Assembly: GCA_050179685.1 (NCBI GenBank)
Contig: JBFXEW010000004.1
Coordinates: forward strand, 161,905 to 225,904
Source of the DNA: GWE2-40-63 sp050179685
Lineage (GTDB): Bacteria > Bacteroidota > Bacteroidia > Bacteroidales > SZUA-534
Length of the DNA stretch: 64,000 bases
Reading direction: 5' to 3'
A program made the position numbers and the translations under genes. Below are positions 33,436 through 43,300 of this stretch, piece after piece. Under the pieces are notes generated by a model that was given only the letters and a program-made list of their open reading frames with translations, was not told the DNA's origin and did not search any database. How positions within the stretch are numbered: position 1 is the first letter of the stretch; every line of letters starts with the position of its first letter.

Positions 33436-35661
33436 CTATTCAATTGTTTTTTGAAAATGGGAGTGCACAAAAAGTATATCCCCAAGATCTTCGTAGCCGG
33501 TAAATATTTTTTCTTTTTCGTGTTTAAGGGATTCAAGCCTGAATCCAATTATGGTAAATCCGGCATTTTCCGATTTCTCATTGATTAGTGTTTTTGATGA
33601 AATGCTTTCATCCTGGATCAGCACTTCAATATTTTTTTCTGTAATTGGCAGTCGGCCTTCTATAACCAGGTTTTTCATTTGTTTTTTTGCCTCTTCAAAT
33701 TCCTGCTTTTTCACTAAATTGAACACTTTAATATCCGCTTTTCTCCAGTCAGGATGCCCCAGAATAACAAAGCTTAGCAATATAAGTAAATTTGCATTTT
33801 CGGTATCAATGGTTCTAATCCACAGGTGGATGCCATTTTTGTAGTTTATTTCTTTGCGGCTGCTGGCTAAGACCCCGATATCAAAATTTCCGGCAGAAAC
33901 CAGTGAAATGTTATCGATTATTTCATGAAGGTTATCCTGACTGTTTTTGTCGAATTCAAAAATCACTAAATTATTTTCCATGCCTGAAATACCGGGTATC
34001 TGAATGGCTTGTGCTATAGCCGAGGTGTTTGAAGGCGAAATAATTGTATCGACATATAAATGACTGCCTTTCCGCAATACTTTATGTATTAGCTTGGTAA
34101 GTTCCGTTTCTGCCTGCAAATGCGTTGCTTTTGAGTAATAGCCATTGATATGATGCAGGTAGGTTCCAAAACCAAATTTATAGGATATCCAATCAAGCAA
34201 TTTAAATGCATTCTCACGTTCAAAAGAACTTTTTGAGATACAAATAGCGCTGGGTCTCCACTCTTTATAGGAACCTTTATCCCTGTTTTTTTGAATAAAC
34301 ACATGGAGGTTTCTACTGAGTTGATAAACGGTATTGGCATAAATACCTTCTAAACCCCGTCGGTTTTTGTGATAGCTTTTAATGTATAAATACAATAATA
34401 TCATTAGTGTAAAGGCCAGGAGTGCATAAGGGGTGCTGATTTTAAACATGACCCAAAACGAAACAATGAAGCCAATAAGCGATAAGAACCATTTTGATTT
34501 AAACGAAGGGCGGTAAGAGGGCGATGAGCCAAAATGATTTAAAAAGCTAATCAGGCAAAGCGACCCATAGGTAACCATAAAGAACATCGAAATAATACTG
34601 GCCACAAAGTTAACGTCACCTAGAGCCACAAATACAAAAGCAATTAAAATGGTGATTAGTGAAGCATTAAAAGGTTCATTGTCTTTTGTGCGTTCTTTAG
34701 CTAACCAGCGGTTCATTTTTTTTATTGGAAAAGCATTGTCTAAAGCAAGTGCCTGGAGTGTTCGCGGAGCAACCATTATAGACCCTAGTGCTGAAGATAT
34801 GGTTGAGGCAGCCAGGCCTAACGGAATAATAAAGGCACCGCCAATAGCAATCTGAGCCATAATTAACTGATTGTTGGTCAAATCGTCGATGTTGGCCGAA
34901 AGGGCTAATTTGTAGACAATAAAGAAGTAAAGAATCATTCCCAAAAAAGTAGCCGCTGTAGTTCCTAAAGGAATTGATTTGGAAGGTTTTTTTAAGTCGC
35001 CCGAAAGACCCACGCCAGCTGTCATCCCGGTAAATGCAGGAAAAATAATAGCAAAAACAATAAAGAACTGATCCATGTTGCGCAATTCTGCATTTTCAAG
35101 ACTAAAGCCTGAAGTGGTTGCATGAGGCGTATCGCCTAAAAAAAACAATACCAGGGAAACGCCTAAAATAGCAACCACATAATAGAGTGCTTTTACTCCC
35201 ATGTTTGCTCCTTTTTTTAAAATTAAAACAGCTAGAACCAACATGGCCGGAATGCTAATGAATTGCCTTTGAAGTTCCATATTAAAGCGTTCGGCAATAA
35301 ATTGAAAGAAAAAATCGAAGGCTTCAGTAAATGCTATCACATAAAAAGCCACACTGATTGCCTGCGACAGAAACAAAGCGATACCTATGGTAGCCCCAAT
35401 ATTTAAACCAAACGAACGGGAAATAATAAAATACTCACCGCCCCCTTCAACCCGCTTATTGGTTGCTAATTCTGAAATGGCCAGGGCGGTGGGAATGGTT
35501 ACCAAATGGCCCAATAAGATAATCAAAATTACGCCCCAAAAACCTAAAGTACCTACGGCAAAACCAAATCTTAAAAAAAGGATGGCTCCTAATATGGTTG
35601 AAATGGCGGTAAAAAATACCGGTGCAGTTCCAAATTTTTTGTTGTTTGTTAAAGCGGACAT
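33436..35661 (-). CDS. APC superfamily transporter, cation-chloride cotransporter-like
   Basis: A 741-residue protein with twelve predicted helices in the first ~440 residues. ISTILGAILFLRFGFAVG and RVEGGGEYFIISRSFGLNIGATIGIALF (cited by its core GGGEYFIISRSFG) are the APC/SLC12-type signatures, and FPAFTGMTAGVGLSGDLKKP is a further match. A ~300-residue soluble cytoplasmic C-terminal domain follows, as in eukaryote-like cation-chloride cotransporters. Substrate is not certain. It lies between moaC and the SiaC-like gene, with 255 bases to moaC in which I see no gene. Confidence 0.85.
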   Translation of the reverse strand: MSALTNNKKFGTAPVFFTAISTILGAILFLRFGFAVGTLGFWGVILIILLGHLVTIPTALAISELATNKRVEGGGEYFIISRSFGLNIGATIGIALFLSQAISVAFYVIAFTEAFDFFFQFIAERFNMELQRQFISIPAMLVLAVLILKKGANMGVKALYYVVAILGVSLVLFFLGDTPHATTSGFSLENAELRNMDQFFIVFAIIFPAFTGMTAGVGLSGDLKKPSKSIPLGTTAATFLGMILYFFIVYKLALSANIDDLTNNQLIMAQIAIGGAFIIPLGLAASTISSALGSIMVAPRTLQALALDNAFPIKKMNRWLAKERTKDNEPFNASLITILIAFVFVALGDVNFVASIISMFFMVTYGSLCLISFLNHFGSSPSYRPSFKSKWFLSLIGFIVSFWVMFKISTPYALLAFTLMILLYLYIKSYHKNRRGLEGIYANTVYQLSRNLHVFIQKNRDKGSYKEWRPSAICISKSSFERENAFKLLDWISYKFGFGTYLHHINGYYSKATHLQAETELTKLIHKVLRKGSHLYVDTIISPSNTSAIAQAIQIPGISGMENNLVIFEFDKNSQDNLHEIIDNISLVSAGNFDIGVLASSRKEINYKNGIHLWIRTIDTENANLLILLSFVILGHPDWRKADIKVFNLVKKQEFEEAKKQMKNLVIEGRLPITEKNIEVLIQDESISSKTLINEKSENAGFTIIGFRLESLKHEKEKIFTGYEDLGDILFVHSHFQKTIE

Positions 35662-35916
35662 AGTTTGTGTTTTGAATTTAGCAAATGTATTAAAATAATG
35701 CAGGTAAGCGAAAAGCTAACTTTCATTATTTTCCGGTTTTCGGGTGTTTTAAAGCGCAAAAAAATTAAGTGATAAAGAATGCAGTCAGGGGTTAATAGTT
35801 AAGCGGTTAGCCTTTTGTATCTGCAAATAATCGGAGAAACTATTGCATGCAGCTTCCCATTTAAGAGCGGCACAATTCCTTTATATTCTTTCCCGGATGC
35901 TGAATCAGCAGAAAAC

Positions 35917-36366
35917 CTATTTTTTTGTTTTTTCAACCAGGTGAACAGCTTCAATCACCATCTCCTTATCCACAGCTTTGCACATGTCGTAAATGGTTAA
36001 CAGAGCTACGCTAACTGCGGTCAAGGCTTCCATTTCGATGCCGGTTTGCCCGATGCATTTGGCAAAACTTTCGCAGCTAACGCCGGTGTCGCTTAACCGG
36101 GCTTTTACATCAAGTTTGGTAATCAGCAGTGGATGGCAAAGGGGAATTAGTTCCGAAGTTCGTTTTCCGGCCTGTATGCCTGCAATTTCGGCTATGGTAA
36201 GTACATCGCCCTTTTTAAGCTGGTTTTCGCGTATCAGTTCAATGGTTTTTGGCTGAAGACGAATGAACCCGGCTGCTATTGCCGTACGGGTTTGTTGGGG
36301 CTTGTGTCCCACATCTACCATATTGGCTTTTCCCTGCTGGTCGGTATGGCTTAATTCTTTGCTCAT
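35917..36366 (-). CDS. moaC: Cyclic pyranopterin monophosphate synthase
   Basis: A 149-residue MoaC. Signatures: SHTDQQGKANMVDVGHKPQQ-type N terminus (VDVGHK), GIQAGKRTSELIPLCHPLLI, and GIEMEALTAVSVALLTIYDMCK. With MoaA it converts GTP to cyclic pyranopterin monophosphate. It lies 22 bases after the moaA stop and belongs to the moeA-moaA-moaC transcript. Length fits the family. Confidence 0.96.
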   Translation of the reverse strand: MSKELSHTDQQGKANMVDVGHKPQQTRTAIAAGFIRLQPKTIELIRENQLKKGDVLTIAEIAGIQAGKRTSELIPLCHPLLITKLDVKARLSDTGVSCESFAKCIGQTGIEMEALTAVSVALLTIYDMCKAVDKEMVIEAVHLVEKTKK

Positions 36367-36388
36367 GGTATTTGTTTTCTAAAAATTA

Positions 36389-37189
36389 TTATCCGCCAAT
36401 GTTATAAAAGCTTCCTTTGTTATTTACTTTTCCGCTTTTGGGCTTTTTAAGCAATGCCTGATGGTAGGCTTCTTCAATTCCCAGTTCACGAATGTTATAG
36501 CCCTTGTTGCTAAACAAACAAGGCATAATGTTTCCGTTGGCAGTTAAGCGCAGCCGGTTACAGATGGCACAATTTCCTCCATCGCCACCCTCAACCACAC
36601 TGAAAGTTCCTTTGGCCAAATCCATCTCGTGGATGTAGCGCACCTGCAAGTTGTTTTCGTTGGCAAATTTAGTAACCATTAGCGCATCGGGCTCCTGGCC
36701 TGAGTTTTTTACCACGCAATTGAGTTTAATGGGAGTCAGTCCGGCTTTTTGTGCCGCTTCAATGCCATTCAGCACATCCTGCAGATTCCCAACGCGGGTA
36801 ATTTGTTTAAAGCGTTCCGGATCCAAAGTGTCGAGGCTGATGTTTACGCGTTGCAATCCTGCGTCTTTAAGCGCTTGCGCCATTTCGGCCAGATGTACTC
36901 CGTTGGTGGTCATCGATAAGTCGGTGATGCCTTCGATGGAACGAATCATCTGAACCAAATTAACGATACCTTTCCGAACCAGCGGTTCGCCTCCGGTAAG
37001 CCGTACTTTGTTAATGCCTTGTGAAACGCCGAATTTTATGGTTTCAACAATTTCGTCGAACGATAAGATGTCGTTATGACTTAGTAGTTCAACGCCTTCG
37101 GCAGGCATGCAATAGGTACAGCGAAAGTTGCAGCGGTCGGTAACCGATACGCGTAAGTAATTTATTTTTCGGCTAAAACAATCGTACAT
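36389..37189 (-). CDS. moaA: GTP 3',8-cyclase, short form
   Basis: Radical SAM enzyme of 266 residues. The SAM cluster cysteines are C20, C24 and C27 (VTDRCNFRCTYC). The substrate-side cluster uses C207, C210 and C224 (CAICNRLRLTANGNIMPC). The C terminus ends in the conserved Gly-Gly (FYNIGG) needed for catalysis. Typical MoaA is about 325-335 residues; about 60 residues between the barrel and the second cluster (after YIHEMD) are missing. Because all catalytic elements remain, I read it as a natural short form, not a pseudogene. It overlaps the moeA 3' end by 17 bases. Confidence 0.92.
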   Translation of the reverse strand: MYDCFSRKINYLRVSVTDRCNFRCTYCMPAEGVELLSHNDILSFDEIVETIKFGVSQGINKVRLTGGEPLVRKGIVNLVQMIRSIEGITDLSMTTNGVHLAEMAQALKDAGLQRVNISLDTLDPERFKQITRVGNLQDVLNGIEAAQKAGLTPIKLNCVVKNSGQEPDALMVTKFANENNLQVRYIHEMDLAKGTFSVVEGGDGGNCAICNRLRLTANGNIMPCLFSNKGYNIRELGIEEAYHQALLKKPKSGKVNNKGSFYNIGG

Positions 37190-38345
37190 CTACCAAATCT
37201 CCTGCTTTTAATTGAAAAACTCCCCGTGGAATAATGGCCACGCCGTGACTTTGCGGCAGGGCAAAAATATGAGCCGAACCATGATAATCGGCAGGTACCA
37301 CCTGACTTTTGTTATTAATGGTAACCGGAATATAAGAACTGCGGTCGGCTTTTTTGCGCGAATAGTCGCTGGCCAGTGGCAGTTTTACGGTTCGGTCGAA
37401 CCAATTGGCATTCATACTTTTGTAAAGGAAAGGCTTGACCAGGATATCGAATTGTATGAACGAAGAAACCGGATTTCCGGGCAAACCAAAAACCACTTTA
37501 CTGCCTTTTACCCCAAAGGTGGTTGGTTTTCCGGGTTGTACCGCCACTTTATCAAAAAGAATATCGATGCCCAAATCGCTCATTATTTTAGGAACAAAGT
37601 CGAAATCGCCCATGCTTACTCCGCCGGTTAAAAGCAATACATCGCATTCGTTCATGCCTTTATCGATGGCATCGCGTGTTAGCTGGTAATCGTCTTTTAC
37701 TATGCCGTAATAACGGGGTTCAGCAGCACAGGCGCTGACCTGGGCTATCAACTGATGCCCGTTGCTGTTGCGTATTTGCGAGGGGGTGGGTAAGTGGTTG
37801 GGTTCTACAATCTCATCGCCGGTTGAAATAATTCCAACCAGGGGTTTTTTATAAACTTCAACCTGAGGACAACCTACCGAAGCAAGAACGGCAATATGCC
37901 GGGCATCGAGAACTTGCCCTTTGGGCAGAACCACATCACCGGTTTTCACATCGCTGCCCTTATAAATAATATTATTTTTTGGATGTCCGTTAAACGCTAC
38001 CCGATTGTTGCAGGTAGTTTCCGAAAGTTCCACCTGAATCACAAAATCGGCTCCTTTGGGAACCGGTGCCCCGGTCATAATACGTGCCGCGGTGCCCGGA
38101 CTTACTTCCTTTTGAGGTGTTTGACCGGCAGCAATGGTTTCAATAATTTCAAGGTCGTGGTTTATTTCGCTTTCGCGAATGGCAAATCCGTCCATGGCTG
38201 CTTTGTCGAAAGGCGGCATATCCATATCCGAATGTACATCGGAGGCCAGAATACGCCCCACACTTTCTGAAAAAGGAATGCTTTCAGTGGGAGTAAGCGA
38301 TGCCTTTTGCAAGACTATTTGAAGAGCTTCTTCGAACAAAATCAT
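37173..38345 (-). CDS. moeA: Molybdopterin molybdenumtransferase
   Basis: A 390-residue MoeA. MDMPPFDKAAMDGFAIR, the metal-insertion region VLLLTGGVSMGDFDFVP, FGLPGNPVSSFIQFDI and the N-terminal pattern RIMTGAPVPKGADFVI are typical. It inserts molybdate (or tungstate) into adenylylated molybdopterin, working after the Mog-like protein. First gene of the moeA-moaA-moaC group. moaD, moaE and moeB are not in the window. The 269 bases upstream hold no gene I can support. Confidence 0.95.
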   Translation of the reverse strand: MILFEEALQIVLQKASLTPTESIPFSESVGRILASDVHSDMDMPPFDKAAMDGFAIRESEINHDLEIIETIAAGQTPQKEVSPGTAARIMTGAPVPKGADFVIQVELSETTCNNRVAFNGHPKNNIIYKGSDVKTGDVVLPKGQVLDARHIAVLASVGCPQVEVYKKPLVGIISTGDEIVEPNHLPTPSQIRNSNGHQLIAQVSACAAEPRYYGIVKDDYQLTRDAIDKGMNECDVLLLTGGVSMGDFDFVPKIMSDLGIDILFDKVAVQPGKPTTFGVKGSKVVFGLPGNPVSSFIQFDILVKPFLYKSMNANWFDRTVKLPLASDYSRKKADRSSYIPVTINNKSQVVPADYHGSAHIFALPQSHGVAIIPRGVFQLKAGDLVDVRLF

Positions 38346-38614
38346 AATAAAATACTATTAGGCTGCAAAAATGGTCAAACTTTTTGGAATAATAAACAGG
38401 TTATGCAAAAGGTTGCCGATTGGAAATGTTTAAACTACTATTTAGACTGCTTACTTAACATAAATAAAATTTTGGAAAATTATTTTTAATTTTTTTCGCC
38501 TTTGTTTTCAATGCTTACAGGACTATTTTTTGAAATGGAAGCCATATTCACCGATTATGTTTTTTCATTTTTAGAATAAATGTATAGAGAAATAATCTTT
38601 AGTGTATTTAAGAT

Positions 38615-38872
38615 ATGTCAATCATTAAGTATGCAGAACGAATGGTGCTTATGAATGAGCTAATTCTTCATCGAAGTACAGGTGATACCATAGCTTTTTC
38701 AAAAAAGTTAGGAATTTCAAAGCGACAATTATTGCTCGATTTGAGTGATTTACGCCTGATGGGAATGCATATCAAATACAGTAGGGATTCACAATCGTAT
38801 TATTTCAGTGATGAATTAGGATTTGGAAAGTTATTTAGAAAACATTTAAATAAAGGAGCTCTTCAAAAGTGA
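38615..38872 (+). CDS. Small helix-turn-helix protein
   Basis: An 85-residue protein that is mostly a winged helix-turn-helix: DTIAFSKKLGISKRQLLLDL supplies the recognition helix, as in the N-terminal HTH_11 domains of BirA- and WYL-type regulators, followed by a beta wing (IKYSRDSQSYYFSD). It has no effector domain. It is the first gene before the S74 and Rhs genes, 74 bases ahead, and may regulate them; this is inference from position. Confidence 0.65.
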   Translation: MSIIKYAERMVLMNELILHRSTGDTIAFSKKLGISKRQLLLDLSDLRLMGMHIKYSRDSQSYYFSDELGFGKLFRKHLNKGALQK

Positions 38873-38946
38873 AATATTATTGCACCCTCACTTTTTATTT
38901 TTAGATGCTCAAAATTTTAATTGTTCAACTTAAACCTATATAAAAT

Positions 38947-39867
38947 ATGAAAAAAATAGTTGTTATTGCTTTTTGCCTGTTACTTCTTAGTGAGTTGGGA
39001 TATTCACAAATTGAAGTTGGCTCAAATAATAATGTTGGAGTCGGTATCTCTGGTACTGTAAATTCAAAGTTGTCTGTAAATACAAATGGAATTTCGCATA
39101 GCGTTGTTTCATTTTATGGAGATGCATCAACAGCTAATGCTTTATACTGTAATAAAGCATTGGCAACAAGTAGTACTGCTTACGCCTTAGGAGTTCGGGC
39201 AACTGTACTGTCAGGTGTTGGATCTGCTCAAGGAATAACTGGTAGTGCGTATAATTCAACCGTATATACTACGGGGAAAGCCTATGGCGTATATGGTTAT
39301 GCCGGCAACGCACAATCGGGCTATAACTATGGTGTAAAAGGCCTGTTGTTAGGCTCCAATAACGGAGCAGGGATTTATGGAACTTCAACAAATACAGACG
39401 TTTATATAAATGGCAAATATGCGGGTTATTTTTATGGTAATGCTAAGATTACCGGAACTTTAACAGTTGGTCAAACTGTTTATCCCTCGGACGAAAATTT
39501 AAAAAAAGAAATTAGGGAATTGGAAAGTAATAATATTGAGAAAATTAAGAGGGTAAAAGCGGTAAAATATAAATACAAAACTCCCCAAGAAAGTGGATTA
39601 TACAAAAGTAATAGTAGTGATACTGCTGCCTATGAAATGAATGCAGAAATGCTTGCTTTTTATGAAAAAGAGCGAATTGGACTTTTGGCTCAGGAATTAC
39701 AAAAGGTATATCCGGACATAGTTGTGGAAAGCCCCGATGGAACTTTAGGAGTTGATTATATTGCTCTTATTCCCGTTCTTTTAGAAGCCATTAAAGAACA
39801 ACAAACTGCAATTGAAAATCTTACCGAAGAAGTTAATAAGATTAAACGGAAAAGCGACAAGCAGTAA
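38947..39867 (+). CDS. Exported protein with C-terminal S74 intramolecular chaperone domain
   Basis: A 306-residue protein with a signal peptide (ending LGYSQ). Residues ~25-170 are Gly/Ala/Ser/Tyr-rich with NYGVKG- and GIYGTS-type repeats, typical of beta-helical or fibre shafts. The C-terminal ~120 residues are a Peptidase_S74 chaperone of endosialidase: SDENLKKEIREL, VKYKYK, IGLLAQELQKVYPDIV and VDYIALIPVLLEAIKEQQ. In phage tail fibres this domain trimerises and may cut itself off. Here it lies in the operon with a giant Rhs gene, 37 bases before the T9SS/YD gene. Confidence 0.85.
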   Translation: MKKIVVIAFCLLLLSELGYSQIEVGSNNNVGVGISGTVNSKLSVNTNGISHSVVSFYGDASTANALYCNKALATSSTAYALGVRATVLSGVGSAQGITGSAYNSTVYTTGKAYGVYGYAGNAQSGYNYGVKGLLLGSNNGAGIYGTSTNTDVYINGKYAGYFYGNAKITGTLTVGQTVYPSDENLKKEIRELESNNIEKIKRVKAVKYKYKTPQESGLYKSNSSDTAAYEMNAEMLAFYEKERIGLLAQELQKVYPDIVVESPDGTLGVDYIALIPVLLEAIKEQQTAIENLTEEVNKIKRKSDKQ

Positions 39868-39904
39868 GTAATATGAGAATTTCAGTTATTTAAAAAACCA
39901 AATC

Positions 39905-40372
39905 ATGCATCGTTATTTATTTTTGGTAAGCGTGGTTATACTGATAGGTACAACGCTTACAGTCAATGGGCAGAATACGATAAGTTATGCCTATGATAAT
40001 TCTGGCAACCGTATTTCTCGCACCATTACAGTGGCTAAATCGGCTTCAATTAATGCTGACGAAGAAAATGAGGGTTCGCGGAACAATCAGGATATATCAA
40101 ATAAAAACATACACAAGGGTGAATTAAATAATATCCAGTTTAGTATTTATCCAAATCCTACCCGGGAGTCTGTTGAAATAAAAACAGAAAACCTTCCCCA
40201 GGAATCGAAAGGAATGGTAATGGTTTTTGATGTAAAAGGGGTATTAATTTTAAAACAGGATTGGATATCTTCATCTACTATTTTGGATTTGTCCCAGGTT
40301 GCTGCGGGAACTTACCTTCTTAAAGTTTTAATTGATTCCCAGGTATCGGAATGGAAAATAATTAAAGAATGA
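39905..40372 (+). CDS. Short YD-repeat protein with T9SS type A sorting domain
   Basis: A 155-residue exported protein. The signal peptide is followed by a single YD/Rhs-like motif (SYAYDNSGNRISRTITV), a charged linker, and a T9SS type A C-terminal sorting domain (FSIYPNPTRESVEIKTE, GTYLLKVLID, SEWKIIKE). It would be exported by T9SS. It is 22 bases upstream of the Rhs gene, which itself has no T9SS domain, so it could be a carrier or anchor that assembles with the Rhs shell; this is inference. It is also of a common Bacteroidota type found before Rhs genes. Confidence 0.8.
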   Translation: MHRYLFLVSVVILIGTTLTVNGQNTISYAYDNSGNRISRTITVAKSASINADEENEGSRNNQDISNKNIHKGELNNIQFSIYPNPTRESVEIKTENLPQESKGMVMVFDVKGVLILKQDWISSSTILDLSQVAAGTYLLKVLIDSQVSEWKIIKE

Positions 40373-40394
40373 CCAACCACTTAATTGTTATAAA

Positions 40395-43300
40395 ATGAAC
40401 AAAACAAGATATGCCAAAGCTTTAATAGTGCTATTAGGCTTTATTTTATGCTGCCCATTTTATATCATTGGGCAAACAACCTCATTAACCCTGACAGGTG
40501 ATTATACTAAACCAGGTGATCAGCTCTATGAAGCACGGGATTGGGTAAAATTAGATGCAGGATTTAGTTATTCTGGCGGATTGCATAGTACTTTAACCAT
40601 ACAAACTGAAGAAAGTTTAATTTGTGCCCCAGAATACTTAAACGGTTCCAATATCCTGAATCCAGCCACCCGAACTTTAAATACGGCTTGTGAAGTTGGT
40701 TCTACTCCAGGAACCGTTAATGTGTTGGAGAGTGGTGCGGCTACTTATTCCATCCCCCTCTATGTAGCTCCCGGAACAGCAGGAATGCAACCATCATTAG
40801 CCATTAATTACAATAGTAATGGCGGACAAGGAATACTGGGTAAAGGGTGGAGCCTGGCTAATATTTCAGCTATTTACAGGGTAGCAAGCAGCTATTACTA
40901 CGATGGCTCAGTAAACCCGGTGGACTTTGAAAATGACGATGCCTTTACCCTGGATGGTTCCCGTTTGATTTTAAACGGTAGTGTATACAAAAGTGAGCTG
41001 GAAGATTATTCCAATATTGTGCCTACCTATAACGGAGAGGCGATTACAAAATTTACCGTTACCAGCAAGAACGGAACAACAATTGAATATGGTAGCACTG
41101 CTGCGTCAAAATTAAGTACTACAGTAAGTCTTGAAACCCGCTATTTTGCATGGTACATTTCAAAAGTTACCGATGCCTATGGAAATTACATGGAGTATAC
41201 CTATGAAAATGATACTGATTATGGCATAAGAATAACAAAAATTACTTACACCGGGAATAGCGCTGCTAGTATTACTCCTTACAATACCATATACTTTTAC
41301 TACGAAGAACGCGATGATGACATAAGCTCCTATTTTTATGGTCAGTATGGTACAGAGATAAAAAACAACCTGTTACTTCGGAAAATACGCTCTGAAGCCG
41401 GAGGAGTTACGGCTCGATCTTATAATTTTAATTATATACAACGGCACGATGAATCGTTTCTTGCCGAAATAAGTGAAACCGGAAGCGATGGTAGTTCATT
41501 CAACCCAACCGTGTTTAGTTACTATGATTATAGTGCATATAACTTCACACCAGATTACGAAGAAGTATTGTCAACAAGTAGTCTTTCCCTGGAAAAATAT
41601 GGTGATTTTAATGGGGATGGCCGTGCCGATTTATTTGCCATGAATGGAAATTATTTAAAGGTTTATACCATGAACAGTAGTGGCACATCATTCGGCTTGG
41701 CTTATTCGGGAATCGTTGGGTTTGCATCTAATATTGAGGTAGGTGATTTTAATGGCGATAATAAGGCTGATGTTGTGGTTTGCACATCGACGACCTCTGG
41801 AAAAATACTGAAACTTTATAAATCTACAGGTTCCCAACTTAGTTATGTGAGTGGAGCAGATAAAACCCTGGTTTCTGTTTCGGAACTTAAGGCTGGCGAT
41901 GTTAATGGAGACTTTATTGATGACCTTTTGGTATCAACAAACAGTCCAACGAATAATGCTTTTATCTACTATGGTGATGTATCTGCACCATTTAGTGTTG
42001 GTAATGATATTAATTTTACTTTAGATTGGGGCAATGTATATCTTAAAGATATAGACGGCGACCTTAAAAATGAACTTTGCAATATTAAGGACAATAAACT
42101 TTCCATTTACCAGGTAACCAGCTCGGCTGTATCGCTATTTTATACCTATAATAATGGTAGCGTAAGTACCGATATAGCCCTTGGCGACTTTAACGGCGAT
42201 GGAAAAACCGATTTTGTTTACCGTTATTACTCTGGTAGTGTAGAAAATACTAAATTGGCCATTTCAAACGGCAAAAACTTTAATACAATTAATTTAAGTT
42301 CGTTGGCTTCCGGAGTTTTTTTTGCTTTTGACACCAATAATGATGGTTACGACGAGCTATTGGTTTATAATCCTTCATCGGTACCCATATCGCCGGTGGA
42401 TGGCACCTTTGCTCCGGAGTTACAAGGGTATAGTTCCTATCGGTTTACCGGGGATGATTTTTCTTATAATGGCGGTACTGCTCTAAACGTAAATGAAAAT
42501 ATATACGACTTTAACGGTGATGGAATTAATGACCATATTTTCTTTTTCGACGATTCTTATTGGATAAGCTATAAATACAAAGGGGGTGAAGAAGGCAGGT
42601 TGTACCAGGTTGCCGATGGACTGAATAATTTAACTACGATTGAATACAGCCCCCTTAACGATTCCAGGGTGCATTTATCCTCATCTACCAATGCCACTTA
42701 TCCTTATGTTGGATTCCGCGGAGCAAAATATGTTGTTTCAACCCTGCAAGAAAGCGACGGTATAGGTGGGTATTTTGAAACCTCTTATACTTACGAAGGG
42801 GCGCAACAATATAAACCCTTAGGAATGTTTATAGGTTTTTCAGCCATAAATAGAACCAATGCTGAAACAGGAATTACTACCAGAAAAGAAAAAAACTACC
42901 ACAACACTTATCCATATGCTACTACCATTGAAAATCTTACCTATAAAGGAACCAGTATCCTATCGGGAACCAATATAAGTAGCTCAATAATGAATTATAC
43001 TATTACCCCCATTGCCAACAACCGTTTAAAAAGAAATCCATCGACTTCGGAAACATATAATTACCTGGACGAAGTGGGCACTCAAACCCAGTTTGCTTTC
43101 GATACCTATGGAAATATTACCCTGAAAGAAACGCAAATTGGCAGTTCAGGGACTTCTACTACTTTTTATGAAAATTACACAACCGTAGCCGGTGGAACCG
43201 CCCCCAATGTACCGCAAACAATACGCACCGTGAAACAAAGGGATGGCAAAGCTAGTTTTGAAAATGAAGTAACCCTAAACTATAACAGCACAAACGGATT

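Noticed and set aside
35662..35916. A 61-codon plus-strand frame in the gap between the transporter and moaC, and a possible riboswitch there
   Set aside because: The frame overlaps moaC antisense and shows no protein features. I could not identify a molybdenum cofactor riboswitch structure by eye.
36389..37189. moaA as a deleted pseudogene
   Set aside because: The frame is intact, both cysteine clusters and the C-terminal Gly-Gly remain, so a short functional form is more likely.
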